The notes: generated from the sequence alone by a model not told the origin. 64,000 nt of DNA from Leucobacter musarum subsp. musarum (GCF_001273845.1 NZ_JHBW01000110.1:1-64000); one strand, 5' to 3'. Shown: positions 26,528 through 36,871, counted from the first letter of the stretch. Program-made: numbers and translations.

Positions 26528-27979
26528 GTGAACCAACGCATCTACGACTCGCGCGCGCAAGAGGTCGTCGACTTCCGTCCCCTCGAACCGGGCAAGGTCG
26601 GCCTCTACGTGTGCGGGCCGACGGTGCAGTCGGCCCCGCACATCGGGCACCTGCGCAGCGCGCTGGTCTACGACCAGATGCGACGCTGGTTCGACGCGAC
26701 CGGTTACGACGTCACGCTGATCCGCAACGTGACCGACATCGACGACAAGATTCTCGACAATGCGCGCGTCGCTCGCGAGTCGGCAGGATCGACCGAAGAG
26801 TGGTGGGCGCTGGCGTACCGGGTCGAACGCGACTTCACCGCCGCGTACGACGCGATCGGCGTGCAGGCGCCGACCTACGAACCCCGGGCCACGGCGAACA
26901 TTCGCGAAATGGTCGAGCTTATCGAGCTGCTCATTTCGCGCGGGCACGCGTACCCCGCGGCCGACGGATCGGCGAGCGTGTACTTCGACACCGCGAGCTG
27001 GCCCGAATACGGCGCACTGACGCGGCAGCAGCGCGACCAGATGGAAGACGCCGCCGATTCCGAGCCGGTCGGCAAGCGCGACCCCCGCGACTTCGCGCTC
27101 TGGAAGGCGCACCGCGCGGGCGAACCCGCGACCGCCGCCTGGCCGTCGCCCTGGGGCCTCGGCCGGCCCGGCTGGCACATCGAGTGCTCGGCCATGGCCA
27201 CGCGCTACCTCGGCACCGAGTTTGACATCCACGGTGGCGGTCTCGACCTGCGCTTTCCGCACCACGAGAACGAGCTGGCGCAGTCGCAGGCCGCGGGTCA
27301 CCCCTTCGCGCGGCACTGGATCCACAACGGCCTCGTGAACACGGGAGGCCAGAAGATGTCGAAGTCGCTCGGCAACTCGCTCTTCGCGCACGACCTGCTC
27401 GCGCAGGCGCGGCCGATCGTGCTCCGCTACTTCCTCGGGTCAGCGCACTACCGCTCCGTACTCGAATTCTCCGAGACCTCGCTCGCCGAGGCCGAGGCCG
27501 CGTTCTCGCGGATCGAGGGGTTTTTGGAGCGTGCGGGGGAGCGTGCGCTGCCGGTCGTGATCTCGTACGACTGGCACGAACGCCTGCAGCAGCTCCCCGC
27601 TGCCTTCGTGGCTGCGATGCACGACGACTTCGCGATCCCGCAGGCGCTCGCCGTGCTGCACAGCACCGTACGCGCGGGCAACGCGCTGCTCGACGGTGGT
27701 GCTGATGAGTTCGAAACGGCGCGCGTCGTCGCTGAGGTATCCTTGATGCTTGACGTTCTCGGCCTGAACCCCCGCGACCCGCACTGGGCCGCGAGCGGCG
27801 CAGACTCGAGTGCTGCGGATGCGGCACTCGGTTCCCTGGTCGACGACCTCCTCGCGCAGCGCACCCAAGCGCGCGCAGACAAAGACTTCGCTACGAGCGA
27901 CGCGATCCGCGACCGACTGCTGGCAGCCGGCATCGCGCTCGAAGACACCCCAACTGGACCCCGCTGGAGCCTGACATGA
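26528..27979 (+). CDS. cysS: Cysteinyl-tRNA synthetase CysS
   Basis: This class I synthetase charges tRNA(Cys). The 483-residue protein has the zinc ligand and signature [18 protein letters not shown] (HIGH-type), [19 protein letters not shown] and KMSKS ([10 protein letters not shown]), plus a C-terminal anticodon-binding helical domain. The length and the DALR-type tail argue for CysS rather than the mycothiol ligase MshC. The start is GTG 26528 behind a TAGGCT -10. Its stop overlaps rlmB by four bases. Confidence 0.95.
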   Translation: MNQRIYDSRAQEVVDFRPLEPGKVGLYVCGPTVQSAPHIGHLRSALVYDQMRRWFDATGYDVTLIRNVTDIDDKILDNARVARESAGSTEEWWALAYRVERDFTAAYDAIGVQAPTYEPRATANIREMVELIELLISRGHAYPAADGSASVYFDTASWPEYGALTRQQRDQMEDAADSEPVGKRDPRDFALWKAHRAGEPATAAWPSPWGLGRPGWHIECSAMATRYLGTEFDIHGGGLDLRFPHHENELAQSQAAGHPFARHWIHNGLVNTGGQKMSKSLGNSLFAHDLLAQARPIVLRYFLGSAHYRSVLEFSETSLAEAEAAFSRIEGFLERAGERALPVVISYDWHERLQQLPAAFVAAMHDDFAIPQALAVLHSTVRAGNALLDGGADEFETARVVAEVSLMLDVLGLNPRDPHWAASGADSSAADAALGSLVDDLLAQRTQARADKDFATSDAIRDRLLAAGIALEDTPTGPRWSLT

Positions 27980-29004
27980 CGAACAAGAAGAGCCGCACCG
28001 GCGCCGTACGCAAGAAGGGCCTCGGCAAGGCCGTCGGCTCGGGCGGTCAGGGGCGCCAGGCGCTCGAGGGCCGCGGCCCGACGCCCAAGGCGGAAGACCG
28101 CGAGTACCACGCCAAGTACAAGGAGAAGAAGGCCCGCGAGCGCTACGACGCCGCGAAGGCTCGATACGCCGAGCGCACCGGTGGTGCCGGCGGCGGTCGC
28201 CCCGCAGGCGGACGGCCGGCAGGCGGACGGCCGGCGAAGAAAGACGAGTCGGAGCTCGTGACCGGCCGCAACGCCGTGCTCGAGGCGCTGCGTGCGAAGA
28301 TCCCCGCGACCACGCTGTACATCGCGGCGCGCGTCGAGATGGACGATCGCATGCGCGAGATTCTGCGCATCGCCACCAACCGTCGCGTGCCGGTGCTCGA
28401 GATCATGCGCCCCGAGATGGACCGCATGCTCGAGCGCGACACCGTGCACCAGGGCATCGTGCTCAAGGTGCCGCCGATGGAATACGCGCACCCGCTTGAG
28501 ATGCTCGACGAGGTCATCGCTCGCGGCGACAACCCGCTGATCGTTGCCCTCGACGGCGTCACCGATCCCCGCAACCTGGGCGCGATCATCCGCTCGGTCG
28601 CGGCGTTCGGCGGCCAGGCCGTCATCGTGCCCCAGCGTCGTTCGGCCGGCCTGAACTCGGCCGCCTGGAAGACGTCAGCCGGCGCGGCCGCGCGCATCCC
28701 CGTCGCCATGGCCTCGAACCTGACGAGCACGCTCAAGGAGTTCAAGAAGCAGGGCGTCTTCGTGGTCGGTCTCGACGGCGACGGCGACGTCTCGCTGCCC
28801 GGGCTCGACCTCGCGGATCGCCCGCTGCTCGTCGTGGTCGGCAGCGAGGGCAAGGGGCTCTCGCGCCTCGTCACCGAGACTTGCGACGCGGTCGTGTCGA
28901 TCCCGATCTCGTCGGCCACCGAGTCGCTGAACGCGGGTATCGCGGCGAGTGTCTCGCTCTACGAGATCGCGCGCCTCCGCGCTGAGCGCGCCGCGGCCAA
29001 GTAG
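27976..29004 (+). CDS. rlmB: 23S rRNA (guanosine-2'-O)-methyltransferase RlmB
   Basis: A SpoU/TrmH-class methyltransferase that modifies G2251 of 23S rRNA, as judged by family. It has 342 residues. Residues 1-90 are a basic, Lys/Arg/Gly-rich extension with a GGRPA repeat, likely RNA-binding. The substrate-binding domain starts at [12 protein letters not shown]. The knotted SAM-binding domain has the motifs [33 protein letters not shown] and [16 protein letters not shown]. It is translationally coupled to cysS, the common actinobacterial arrangement. Confidence 0.93.
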   Translation: MTNKKSRTGAVRKKGLGKAVGSGGQGRQALEGRGPTPKAEDREYHAKYKEKKARERYDAAKARYAERTGGAGGGRPAGGRPAGGRPAKKDESELVTGRNAVLEALRAKIPATTLYIAARVEMDDRMREILRIATNRRVPVLEIMRPEMDRMLERDTVHQGIVLKVPPMEYAHPLEMLDEVIARGDNPLIVALDGVTDPRNLGAIIRSVAAFGGQAVIVPQRRSAGLNSAAWKTSAGAAARIPVAMASNLTSTLKEFKKQGVFVVGLDGDGDVSLPGLDLADRPLLVVVGSEGKGLSRLVTETCDAVVSIPISSATESLNAGIAASVSLYEIARLRAERAAAK

Positions 29005-29046
29005 CGCCCGCGCCCTGCCCGTGGGTCCACGCCCCGGGCTCCACAT

Positions 29047-29104
29047 TTTGGTGACGCGTGTGGTGTCGCATCCGCCGGGTTACGACACCACACGCGTCAC
29101 CAAA
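29047..29104. terminator. 22-base perfect inverted repeat between convergent genes
   Basis: Positions 29047-29068 pair perfectly with 29083-29104 across a 14-base loop, between rlmB and the minus-strand gene ending at 29137. It ends in CAAATT, and T-runs lie at both outer edges, so it can serve both strands. Confidence 0.65.
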
Positions 29105-29136
29105 TTCGGATGGGCGAGGCAGACGGGGCTGCGCGT

Positions 29137-30120
29137 TCAGGTGCCCGGCCGCCAGCCGCGCTGACGCAGCGCCGAGACGAGGCTCGCCCGCAGTGGCGAT
29201 TCTCGGTGGTACAAGAGCGCTGCAGTCACTCGGATCGGGTGCCAGCCTGCCCGTGCATACGCCTCGTACTTGGCGATGTCACGGTTCCACTGGCGTGTCT
29301 CGACCCGATGATGGTCTCCCTCGTATTCGAGCGCGACTCTGTACTGCGGAAACGCGATCTCGCTCGCTCCGAGCAGCACTCCCTCCGAGTCGTAAACGTC
29401 GTGGTCGAGAGCGGGGTTTGGAAGACCCCACTCGGCCACCTTGAGTCGAAGATGAGTCTCGGGCGGCGAAGCGCTCCCGGTGACGAGCAACGGCAATGCG
29501 CGTCGGAGTGCCGATACGCCGTGCCGTCGGCCGGCCTCAACGAGCCTCGTCAGATCGTCGATTTCGGCGAGTGGCGATCGCTCGAGACGTTGCGTGCCGG
29601 GGAAACGTGGCCGATGGATCACCGCATCTCCCAACGCCACCAGTTGAGGAAGGGTGAGCTCGAGTCCCAGCATGGCCCACACACTCGCGGCAGACGCGAC
29701 TGGAATGGTGCGCAATGACTCCACCGTGACCTGATCGGGCGTAAACCGGTGGCCGTGCGTGCCCACCCGACGCGGGGCGCGCAAGGGTGCCAGCGTTGAG
29801 ACATCGAGATCGATGGACTCACGCATCGGAACCGGCAATCGCCACAGCACAGCCGCAGTACGGTGGCTAAAGAACTGCCCCTCCGGGAGCGCGGGGGCCA
29901 GTGCATGTGCCCGCGCGACCTGATCGAGACGCCACCTCTCAGCCGGGTGGGTCGCGGGCGTTGCGTCATAGCCTGGAACCACGCGCCGGTACACCCCGCG
30001 CAGCACGCGCTCCACGTCGGGCGCCTGCAGTCGCCGTGAGCCGACCCCAGCGGCTCGCGCCTCGGCTGCCGTGAACGTTGCTCCGAGCACGTCTGGAAGC
30101 GGCGCGAACGGGCGAGACAT
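29137..30120 (-). CDS. AbiEi-like/DUF559-type PD-(D/E)XK protein
   Basis: A 327-residue protein of a type common and usually uncharacterised in actinobacteria. The N-terminal part (1-110) resembles the helix-turn-helix AbiEi antitoxin fold (FTAAEARAAGVGSRRL...VLRGVYRR). The C-terminal 90 residues resemble a Vsr/DUF559 endonuclease core, with ALEYEGDHHRVETRQWNRDIAKYEA supplying the conserved Glu, Asp-His-His and Trp. I start at ATG 30120, where the fold begins. No AbiEii toxin or restriction partner adjoins. A role in DNA processing or defence is possible but unproven. Confidence 0.55.
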   Translation of the reverse strand: MSRPFAPLPDVLGATFTAAEARAAGVGSRRLQAPDVERVLRGVYRRVVPGYDATPATHPAERWRLDQVARAHALAPALPEGQFFSHRTAAVLWRLPVPMRESIDLDVSTLAPLRAPRRVGTHGHRFTPDQVTVESLRTIPVASAASVWAMLGLELTLPQLVALGDAVIHRPRFPGTQRLERSPLAEIDDLTRLVEAGRRHGVSALRRALPLLVTGSASPPETHLRLKVAEWGLPNPALDHDVYDSEGVLLGASEIAFPQYRVALEYEGDHHRVETRQWNRDIAKYEAYARAGWHPIRVTAALLYHRESPLRASLVSALRQRGWRPGT

Positions 30121-30224
30121 GCTCCCATGCTGCGGGTGCGTGAGCACCGAGCCAGACCGAACGACGTGATCTGTGGAGAGCCGTCGAAACGTTGCGCACG
30201 GGGGCTGCTGTGCGCGCACAACGC

Positions 30225-30230
30225 TAGGCT
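30225..30230 (+). promoter_or_regulatory. -10 box TAGGCT of glycosyltransferase gene, leaderless start
   Basis: TAGGCT ends 6 bases before the GTG at 30237. It is identical to the -10 of cysS and of the sterol-carrier gene. Confidence 0.5.
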
Positions 30231-30236
30231 GGCTCC

Positions 30237-31079
30237 GTGACGACCCCCGAATTCTCATTGCTGCTGCCGGTCTACGCGGGTGATGATCCCGCATTCTTGC
30301 GCGCCGCGTTCGAGAGCTCGGTCGACCGCCAGACGCTGCGCCCGACCGAGGCCGTGATCGTGCAAGACGGCCCGGTGCCCGACGCGCTCGCGGCCGAATT
30401 CGCGCGGATCGTGATCGAGAGCCCGATCCCGGTGCGGCTCGTGCAGCTCCCCGAGAATCGTGGCCTCACCGAAGCGCTGAACCGGGGGCTTGACGTCGTG
30501 AGCACCCCCGTCGTGGCGCGCATGGACGCCGACGACGTCTCGGTTCCCGAGCGCTTCGAACGGCAGTGGGCGCGCATCGAGGCCGGCCTCGACCTGGTGG
30601 GGACGGGCATGGCAGAGTTCGAGTCCGATCCGGATCGCCCCATCTCCGTGCGCACCCCGCCAGTGGGCAGCGAGCGCATTCGCGAGCATGCCCGCACGCA
30701 CAATCCGTTCAACCATCCGACGATGATGTACCGGGTTGACGCCCTAGACCGGGTCGGCCGCTACCAGCCGTTCGGCAAGATGGAAGATTACTGGCTCGGG
30801 GTACGGCTCATCGCCGCGGGGGCGAAGGTCGACAATATTCCGGAGCCGCTGCTGCGCTATCGGGTCGGCGCGGGCGCGTTCGCTCGTCGCGGCGGCTGGA
30901 CCGAGGCTCGCACTGAGTGGCGTCTGCAGCGTGAACTGCTGCGCATGGGGTTCGTGACTCGCGGGCAGTACCTGCGCAACGTCGTGATCAAGGGGGTGTA
31001 CCGGCTGCTGCCGGCCGGCGTGAAGCGGGTGCTCTTCCGGGGGCTCATCAGCGGCGGTTTGCCGGGCGACCGGGCGTAG
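30237..31079 (+). CDS. Family 2 glycosyltransferase
   Basis: A 280-residue GT2 enzyme with the N-terminal nucleotide-sugar fold (FSLLLPVYAGDDPAFLRAAFES), the NRGLTEALNRGL helix and the metal-binding DxD-type motif RMDADD. An acceptor region GKMEDYWLGVRL supplies the likely catalytic acidic residue. No transmembrane helix is obvious; the C-terminal basic/hydrophobic end may attach it to the membrane. It resembles AmsE/WaaE-type transferases. It is the first gene of the surface-polymer side of the window, but is separate from the locus by the SLH genes. Confidence 0.85.
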   Translation: MTTPEFSLLLPVYAGDDPAFLRAAFESSVDRQTLRPTEAVIVQDGPVPDALAAEFARIVIESPIPVRLVQLPENRGLTEALNRGLDVVSTPVVARMDADDVSVPERFERQWARIEAGLDLVGTGMAEFESDPDRPISVRTPPVGSERIREHARTHNPFNHPTMMYRVDALDRVGRYQPFGKMEDYWLGVRLIAAGAKVDNIPEPLLRYRVGAGAFARRGGWTEARTEWRLQRELLRMGFVTRGQYLRNVVIKGVYRLLPAGVKRVLFRGLISGGLPGDRA

Positions 31080-31188
31080 CACGGCGCGCGGTGCACGCCG
31101 CGGAATCCTGGGATGTTACATTAGCCCTGCCGGGTGGGGGCCCGGTGTTCGGGCGACCCTTCACGGTGCGTCCGCGTCAGGAGGGACG

Positions 31189-34100
31189 ATGGGGAGTGCA
31201 GGCCGCACTGCACGGGGTACGCGACGTTTCGTGCACCTTCGTCGCGCCTGCGTGCTGGGCATCGCTGCGGCTCTCGCGCTGTCGCTGCCGTCGCTGACGC
31301 CCACGGTGTCCGCGACTCCGGCCGCTGCCGTCGGCCCGAGCGTTGTGCGCGCCGAGGCCGACGCGACCGCCAACGCCGACCCGACGACCCCGGTGACGCC
31401 GACGACGCCCACGGCCGATGCGACTGCTGATGCCGCAGGCACCGCGAGCGCGGAGTCAGCCGCAGATGCTGGTGCGACGGCCGACGCTTCGAGCTCCGCG
31501 CAGTCATCGAGCGGCGCCGACGCTTCGGCAACTGCTGACGGTGGCGCGGCAGATGCGACGGCCGCGGCCGGCAGCGACGCGGCGGCGAACGGTGCAGATG
31601 CCGGCACGGCAGATGCGGGATCAGCGGGCGCCGACAGCGGGGCCGGTGCGGCTGGTGGGGGCCCGGTGACGCCGAGCGATGCCGAAGCCAGCACTGACGC
31701 CGCTGCGCAGGGTGAACCCAACGATGGTGCGCCGCGCGGCCCGAATGGCGGCCTCGCGTCGAATTCGCCGGGACCCGACAACCAGCAGACGCCCGACGGT
31801 ACGGAGCAGCAGGGGATGCGCGCGTTCGCTGCTGCGACGACGGCACTGATCGGCGACAACTATCCGGCGAAGTACAAGAACCTGCCATGGCCGTATCAGA
31901 CGAACAACATCTGGGACGAGTGGAACTTCGCCTACCGTCAGTGCACCTCGTTCGTCTCGTGGCGGTTGAACTCGGCGAACGGAATTCCGTTCTCGAATCA
32001 GTACGGCGGCGTCACGCGCTGGGGCGATGCGGGGCAGTGGGCGGCGACCGCGCGGAGTCTGGGCATTCGTGTCGACACCACGCCCGAAGTCGGAGCGGTC
32101 GCGTGGAGCGGACCCTACTACGGCGATGCTTCGCAGTTCGGGCATGTCGCCTGGGTCGCCGACGTGCTGAGCGACGGTCGCGTCGTGATCGAGGAGTACA
32201 ACGCGGGCTGGGCCGGCGCCTACAGCACCCGAACGGTATCGAGCACGCAGTTCCAGGGATACATTCACATCGCCGACATCATGCAGCCGTTCACGAAGAC
32301 CGGCAAGGCGACGATCAGCGGCGTGCCCATGGTCAACGGCACTCTGACTGCGTCAGGCTCCGGCTGGTCACCGGCCGCGACGAGCTACTCGTACCGCTGG
32401 ATGCGCAACGGCACGGTGATTACCGGTGCGAAGAGCAAAACCTACCAGCCGACGCTCGCCGACCTGGGAACCAAGATCACCGTTGAAGTGACGGGCAACC
32501 GATCGAAGTATCGTGCGACTTCGGCAGTATCGAGCGCGACCGCCGCGGTACTCATGAGCGATGCGAACGGCGACGGCATCGATGACTCGCAGCAGATGCT
32601 GCCCTGGAATTCGGACGTCAACGGCGACGGTTTGCCCGACGCGGTCGGGTTCGGGTCGAATGGCATCACGGTGGCGCTGCGTTCGAAGTCGGGATTCGGC
32701 GCGGCGAAGTCTTGGGGGAGCGGTTTCGGCACCTCGACGGGGTGGTCGGTCGCCGAGTATCCGCGCACGCTCGTCGACGTGAACGGCGATGGACGGGCCG
32801 ATGTGGTCGGTTTCGGCACCGACGGGGTCTATGTGTCGACGAGCACGGGCTCGGGGTTCACCACGCCCAAACTCTGGGTCTCGGGCTTCGGATACGGTTC
32901 GGGGTGGTCGGCGAAGTACCACCCCCGCACGCTCGCCGATGTCAATGGCGACGGGCTTCCGGATGTCGTGGGGATCGCGTCTGACGGCGTGTACGTGGCC
33001 ATCAACACGGGCAAGAGTTTCAAGGCGATGAGTCGGTGGACGACGAGCTATACGACTGCATGGGGCTGGAGCGTGGCCGACACCCCTCGCTGGCTCGAAG
33101 ATGTGAACGGCGATGGCAAAGACGACATCGTCGGCATCACGAAGGAGGGCGTCTACGTCTCGCTGAGCACGGGCACGGGATTCTCGGGCGCAAAACTGTG
33201 GAACGCGGGTTTCGGTGCCAACGCCGGCTGGTCGGGGAAGAGTCACCCGCGCATGCTCGCCGATGTCAACGGCGACGGCCGCCCCGATGTTGTCGGGTTC
33301 GCCTCAGACGGCGCGTATGTCGCGTTGAACACGGGCAGTTCTTTCTCCGCGATGACACGGTGGGCCGCCGGTTTCGGTACGGCTTCGGGCTGGCTCGTGG
33401 GCAAGCACCCGCGCACGCTGGCCGACATCAACGGCGATGGGCGGGCTGACGTCGTCGGGTTCGACGAATCCGGGGTGACTGTTGCACTGAGCACGGGTGC
33501 GAAGTTCGCGGCCCCCGTGCGCTGGTCGAGCGAGTTCGGGTCGTCGAGTTGGCGGTTGGATCGCCAACCCCGCATGGTCACCGACGTGAACGGCGATGGG
33601 AAGGCCGACATCGTGGCGTTCGACACCGGGGGCGTGCGTGTGGCGTTGAGTACCGGATCGCGCTTCTCGGGTTCGCAACTACAAGTCTCGACGATGGGAT
33701 ACTCGGCGGGTGGCTGGAACGTCGCGTCGCACCCGCGCATGGTGGGCGTGCAGTCGCTCTCGGTCACGCCGGCGCCGAGCGTCGGCGGCCAGGTGCGCGT
33801 GGGCGAGCAACTGACTGCGACGGTCGCGACGTGGCAGCCGAAGCCGATCAAGGTCACCTATCAGTGGCTGCGCAACGGAAAAGCGATCTCGGGAGCGACA
33901 TCGCGCACCTACACGTTGACTGCGGCAGACCTCGGGGCATCGGTTACGTTCCGTGTCAGCGGCGCCAAGCTCGGCTATGCGCCGGTGGCGCGGAGCTCGC
34001 AGGCATACACCGTCGCGCGGGGCGTACTCGCTCCGGCGAACCCGTCGATCGCGGGTACGGCCGCTGAGGGATCGACACTGCAGGCGCGCACGGGCACCTG

Positions 34101-34881
34101 GGGCCCGAGTGCCGTGCAGCTGAGTTACCAGTGGCTGCGCAACGGCAGCCCGATCTCTGGGGCGACCCAATCGAGCTATCGACTTACCGCCAATGATGTC
34201 GCTCGACGCATCTCGGTCGTGGTCACCGGCACCAAAGCGGGGTACACGACTCAGTCGCGCACCTCGGCGACGACGAAGGTGCCGGGCACGCCGGCACTGC
34301 CGAAGTCGCCGCCGTTCGTCGACGTGCAGACTTCGCACAAGTTCTCTCGCGAGATCTCGTGGATGTACACGTCGGGCATGTCGAAGGGGGTGAAGCAGCC
34401 GACGGGCAAGCCGCAGTACCAGCCGGCGTCCGAGGTTTCACGTGAAGCCATGGCGGCCTTCCTGTATCGTCTGGCGGCTGAGAAGACATACGTCGCACCG
34501 CAGGCCTCACCGTTCGTTGACGTGCCGGTGACGCACAAGTTCTATCGCGAGATCGCCTGGATGCGAGCGACCGGGTTGTCGACGGGAATCAACACCGCTT
34601 CGGGCCGCGCCTACGATCCGAGCGCCTCGGTGTCCCGTGAAGCCATGGCGGCCTTCCTGTATCGACTCGAAGCGCCGAAGGGGTACACGCCCCCGAAGAC
34701 ATCGCCGTTCGCCGATGTGCCGACGACGCACAAGTTCTATCGCGAGATCGCCTGGATGTACGACTCCGGGCTCTCGACCGGCACGCGTCAGGCCAGCGGC
34801 AAGCCCCTCTACAAGCCTCAAGATGGGGTGTCGCGCGAGGCGATGGCTGCCTTCCTCTACCGCCTCGAGACGCAGGGATAG
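31189..34881 (+). CDS. SLH-anchored CHAP hydrolase with seven FG-GAP repeats
   Basis: A secreted protein of 1230 residues. After a signal peptide (about 1-45) comes an Ala/Asp/Ser/Thr linker (50-215). A CHAP amidase/endopeptidase domain follows (224-364) with catalytic Cys252 (RQCTSFVSW) and His319 (FGHVAWV). Next are an Ig-like repeat (366-456), a region with seven DxNGDGxxD calcium-type FG-GAP repeats (458-855), and two further Ig-like repeats (858-1033). It ends with three SLH domains (1042-1230). The SLH triad would hold it on the wall polymer, the CHAP domain would cut peptidoglycan, and the propeller may bind glycan or protein. ATG 31189 follows CAGGAGGG. A TACATT at 31117 may be the -10. 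Confidence 0.88.
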   Translation: MGSAGRTARGTRRFVHLRRACVLGIAAALALSLPSLTPTVSATPAAAVGPSVVRAEADATANADPTTPVTPTTPTADATADAAGTASAESAADAGATADASSSAQSSSGADASATADGGAADATAAAGSDAAANGADAGTADAGSAGADSGAGAAGGGPVTPSDAEASTDAAAQGEPNDGAPRGPNGGLASNSPGPDNQQTPDGTEQQGMRAFAAATTALIGDNYPAKYKNLPWPYQTNNIWDEWNFAYRQCTSFVSWRLNSANGIPFSNQYGGVTRWGDAGQWAATARSLGIRVDTTPEVGAVAWSGPYYGDASQFGHVAWVADVLSDGRVVIEEYNAGWAGAYSTRTVSSTQFQGYIHIADIMQPFTKTGKATISGVPMVNGTLTASGSGWSPAATSYSYRWMRNGTVITGAKSKTYQPTLADLGTKITVEVTGNRSKYRATSAVSSATAAVLMSDANGDGIDDSQQMLPWNSDVNGDGLPDAVGFGSNGITVALRSKSGFGAAKSWGSGFGTSTGWSVAEYPRTLVDVNGDGRADVVGFGTDGVYVSTSTGSGFTTPKLWVSGFGYGSGWSAKYHPRTLADVNGDGLPDVVGIASDGVYVAINTGKSFKAMSRWTTSYTTAWGWSVADTPRWLEDVNGDGKDDIVGITKEGVYVSLSTGTGFSGAKLWNAGFGANAGWSGKSHPRMLADVNGDGRPDVVGFASDGAYVALNTGSSFSAMTRWAAGFGTASGWLVGKHPRTLADINGDGRADVVGFDESGVTVALSTGAKFAAPVRWSSEFGSSSWRLDRQPRMVTDVNGDGKADIVAFDTGGVRVALSTGSRFSGSQLQVSTMGYSAGGWNVASHPRMVGVQSLSVTPAPSVGGQVRVGEQLTATVATWQPKPIKVTYQWLRNGKAISGATSRTYTLTAADLGASVTFRVSGAKLGYAPVARSSQAYTVARGVLAPANPSIAGTAAEGSTLQARTGTWGPSAVQLSYQWLRNGSPISGATQSSYRLTANDVARRISVVVTGTKAGYTTQSRTSATTKVPGTPALPKSPPFVDVQTSHKFSREISWMYTSGMSKGVKQPTGKPQYQPASEVSREAMAAFLYRLAAEKTYVAPQASPFVDVPVTHKFYREIAWMRATGLSTGINTASGRAYDPSASVSREAMAAFLYRLEAPKGYTPPKTSPFADVPTTHKFYREIAWMYDSGLSTGTRQASGKPLYKPQDGVSREAMAAFLYRLETQG
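32617..33650 (+). repeat. Seven FG-GAP/VCBS-type repeats
   Basis: The motif D(V/I)NGDGxxD(V/I/A)V recurs seven times at about 55-57-residue spacing (near 32617, 32776, 32938, 33103, 33265, 33424 and 33586). Each is followed by GVYVALSTG-like and GFGxxxGW-like strands. Seven units would close one beta-propeller with a calcium site per blade. Confidence 0.85.
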
Positions 34882-34939
34882 GCGAGCAACTCTGCACCCC
34901 GTACACTGAGTGCGTTCGTACTGTCAGGGGAAGGGCACC

Positions 34940-36841
34940 ATGAACGTTGCATTGACGCATTCAGAAATCAAGCGGCCGACGCCGCATCACCGGGGAATCG
35001 CGCGAGTGTTCGCGCTGATCATGACGTTCGCACTCATGTGCGCGGGTCTCGTCGCCGGCGGCACTGCCGCGCAGGCGGATGATGATCCGTGGGGTACCGG
35101 CGTACTGCGCGGGCACATCACCATGCCAGCAGGGGTGAACATTGCGGATTACCGTTTCCAGACTGAAACTGCCGACGGAATAAGCTCAATAAGTTTGGAT
35201 GTTGATGCATCCGGCAACTACGAGTCCACCGTGTTGAAGACCAATACCTATCGCGTGACAGCGTTCCGCGAGGACGCCGACATGAACACTCTTGGGTATT
35301 CAATCCTCCGTCTCGACGGCGGAAACGGTGCCACGACGGTGAACGTAACCGAAGGTGCGGCAGCGACCCAGGCAAACTTCACCGTGCTTCCGATGACCGC
35401 GCATATCGGCGGCACGGTCACGAATGGCGGTTTCGACCGCACGGTTGTCAGCCTCGAAGAGCAGCTCGATGGAGCTTGGGTGCGTCACGTGCCCAACATC
35501 ATCGACGACCATTCGGGTGACGCAGCAATTGATTTCACCAGTTATGACCTGACAGCAGGAACGTACCGGGTGCGGTATTACCTTGAAGATGCGGAGAAGG
35601 GGCCGCGGTGGCAGTGGTGGGATCACGTCGGGGTCGAAGCCGATGCAAAGCTGATCACGCTCTCCGCGGGGCAGCAGCTTACGGGTATCGATGCCGACAT
35701 CGACCAGCCGCTGGTCTGGACGAAAGATCCGAAGCTCACCGGAACCGCGCAGGTTGGAGCGACGCTCACCGCTGATCCGGGTACGGTGTCGCCCGAGCCT
35801 GAAGGTGTGTTCTTCACCTGGACCAGTGACGGTAACGCCATCATGGATGCGTCGGGGCCGACGTACGTCGTGCGTCCCCAGGATCGCGGGCACAAGATCG
35901 GCGTGACCGTTAACCCGTGGAAGAACACGTACCTGACAGAGGTGCGACGCACGAACACCTTCGATATTCCGTTGGGAACGCTCACTACCGCAACACCCAC
36001 CATCTCGGGCACCCCGCAGGTCGGCCAGAAGCTCACGGCGAAGCCGGGCACTTGGGGCCCCTCGGGCGTGAAGCTCGCGTATCAGTGGCTGCGCGACGGC
36101 GTGGCGATCTCGGGTGCGACGGCGAGCACCTACACCGCGGTTGCTGCAGACCAGGGCAAGAAGTTGTCGGTGAAGGTCAGCGGCTCGGCTACCGGGTACA
36201 CGAACGCTGCGAAGACCTCTGCGGCAACGGCTGCCGTGACGGCAGCTGATCCGGGCACCCCCGCCGCACCCCCGTTCACCGACATCGCCCAGGGCGACAA
36301 GTTCTACAAAGAAATCGCCTGGATGTACCAGTCGGGTCTCACGACCGGTGTGAAGGTCGGCGATCACCGCGAGTACCAGCCGAAGAACAGCGTCTCGCGT
36401 GAAGCGATGGCGGCGTTCCTGTTCCGCATGGACCCCAGCAGCAAGACGTACACCGCTCCAACTTCGTCACCATTCGCCGACGTGCCCACGTCGCACCAGT
36501 TTTACAAGGAAATCGCCTGGATGTATGACCAGAAGATCTCGACCGGTGTGAAGCAGCCGAGCGGCAAGCCGAAGTACGACGCCAAGGCCCAGGTCTCGCG
36601 CGAGGCAATGGCAGCGTTCCTGTTCCGTCTCGACGACCGCGGGTACCCGGCTCCCCAGACGTCGCGGTTCTCCGACATCGCGCCGGGTGACAAGTTCTAC
36701 CGTGAGATGTCGTGGATGTACGACGCGAACATCTCCACGGGGGTGAAGCAGCCGACGGGTAAGCCCGCCTACCAGGCAAAGTCGAGCGTGACGCGCGAGG
36801 CGATGGCCGCGTTCCTGTACCGCATCGATCAGGCGAGCTGA
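34940..36841 (+). CDS. Secreted SLH-domain protein with Ig-like repeats
   Basis: A 633-residue exported protein. It has a basic N-terminus and signal helix RVFALIMTFALMCAGLVAGG, cleaved near AQA/DD. Two carboxypeptidase-regulatory or prealbumin-like beta domains follow (about 50-245: GVLRGHITMPAGVNIADY, AHIGGTVTNGGFDRTVV). Then come two Ig-like repeats of the type KLTAKPGTWGPSG...YQWLRDG (about 255-430), and three SLH domains (444-632). No catalytic motif is seen, so it is probably a structural or adhesive surface protein. ATG 34940 follows AGGGGAAGGG; TACACT at 34902 fits a -10. The 5' third is less GC-rich than its neighbours. Confidence 0.82.
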   Translation: MNVALTHSEIKRPTPHHRGIARVFALIMTFALMCAGLVAGGTAAQADDDPWGTGVLRGHITMPAGVNIADYRFQTETADGISSISLDVDASGNYESTVLKTNTYRVTAFREDADMNTLGYSILRLDGGNGATTVNVTEGAAATQANFTVLPMTAHIGGTVTNGGFDRTVVSLEEQLDGAWVRHVPNIIDDHSGDAAIDFTSYDLTAGTYRVRYYLEDAEKGPRWQWWDHVGVEADAKLITLSAGQQLTGIDADIDQPLVWTKDPKLTGTAQVGATLTADPGTVSPEPEGVFFTWTSDGNAIMDASGPTYVVRPQDRGHKIGVTVNPWKNTYLTEVRRTNTFDIPLGTLTTATPTISGTPQVGQKLTAKPGTWGPSGVKLAYQWLRDGVAISGATASTYTAVAADQGKKLSVKVSGSATGYTNAAKTSAATAAVTAADPGTPAAPPFTDIAQGDKFYKEIAWMYQSGLTTGVKVGDHREYQPKNSVSREAMAAFLFRMDPSSKTYTAPTSSPFADVPTSHQFYKEIAWMYDQKISTGVKQPSGKPKYDAKAQVSREAMAAFLFRLDDRGYPAPQTSRFSDIAPGDKFYREMSWMYDANISTGVKQPTGKPAYQAKSSVTREAMAAFLYRIDQAS

Positions 36842-36871
36842 CGACTGGCTGATCGCGTCAGTTGATCACGA

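Noticed and set aside
29137-31079. Two-gene toxin-antitoxin or defence system
   Set aside because: The AbiEi-like gene's only close neighbour is a divergent GT2 glycosyltransferase; no toxin, methylase or helicase adjoins.
32617-33650. Regular DNA repeats that could be taken for a CRISPR or tandem array
   Set aside because: They are in frame and encode FG-GAP protein repeats; the units are diverged, and no cas gene is present.
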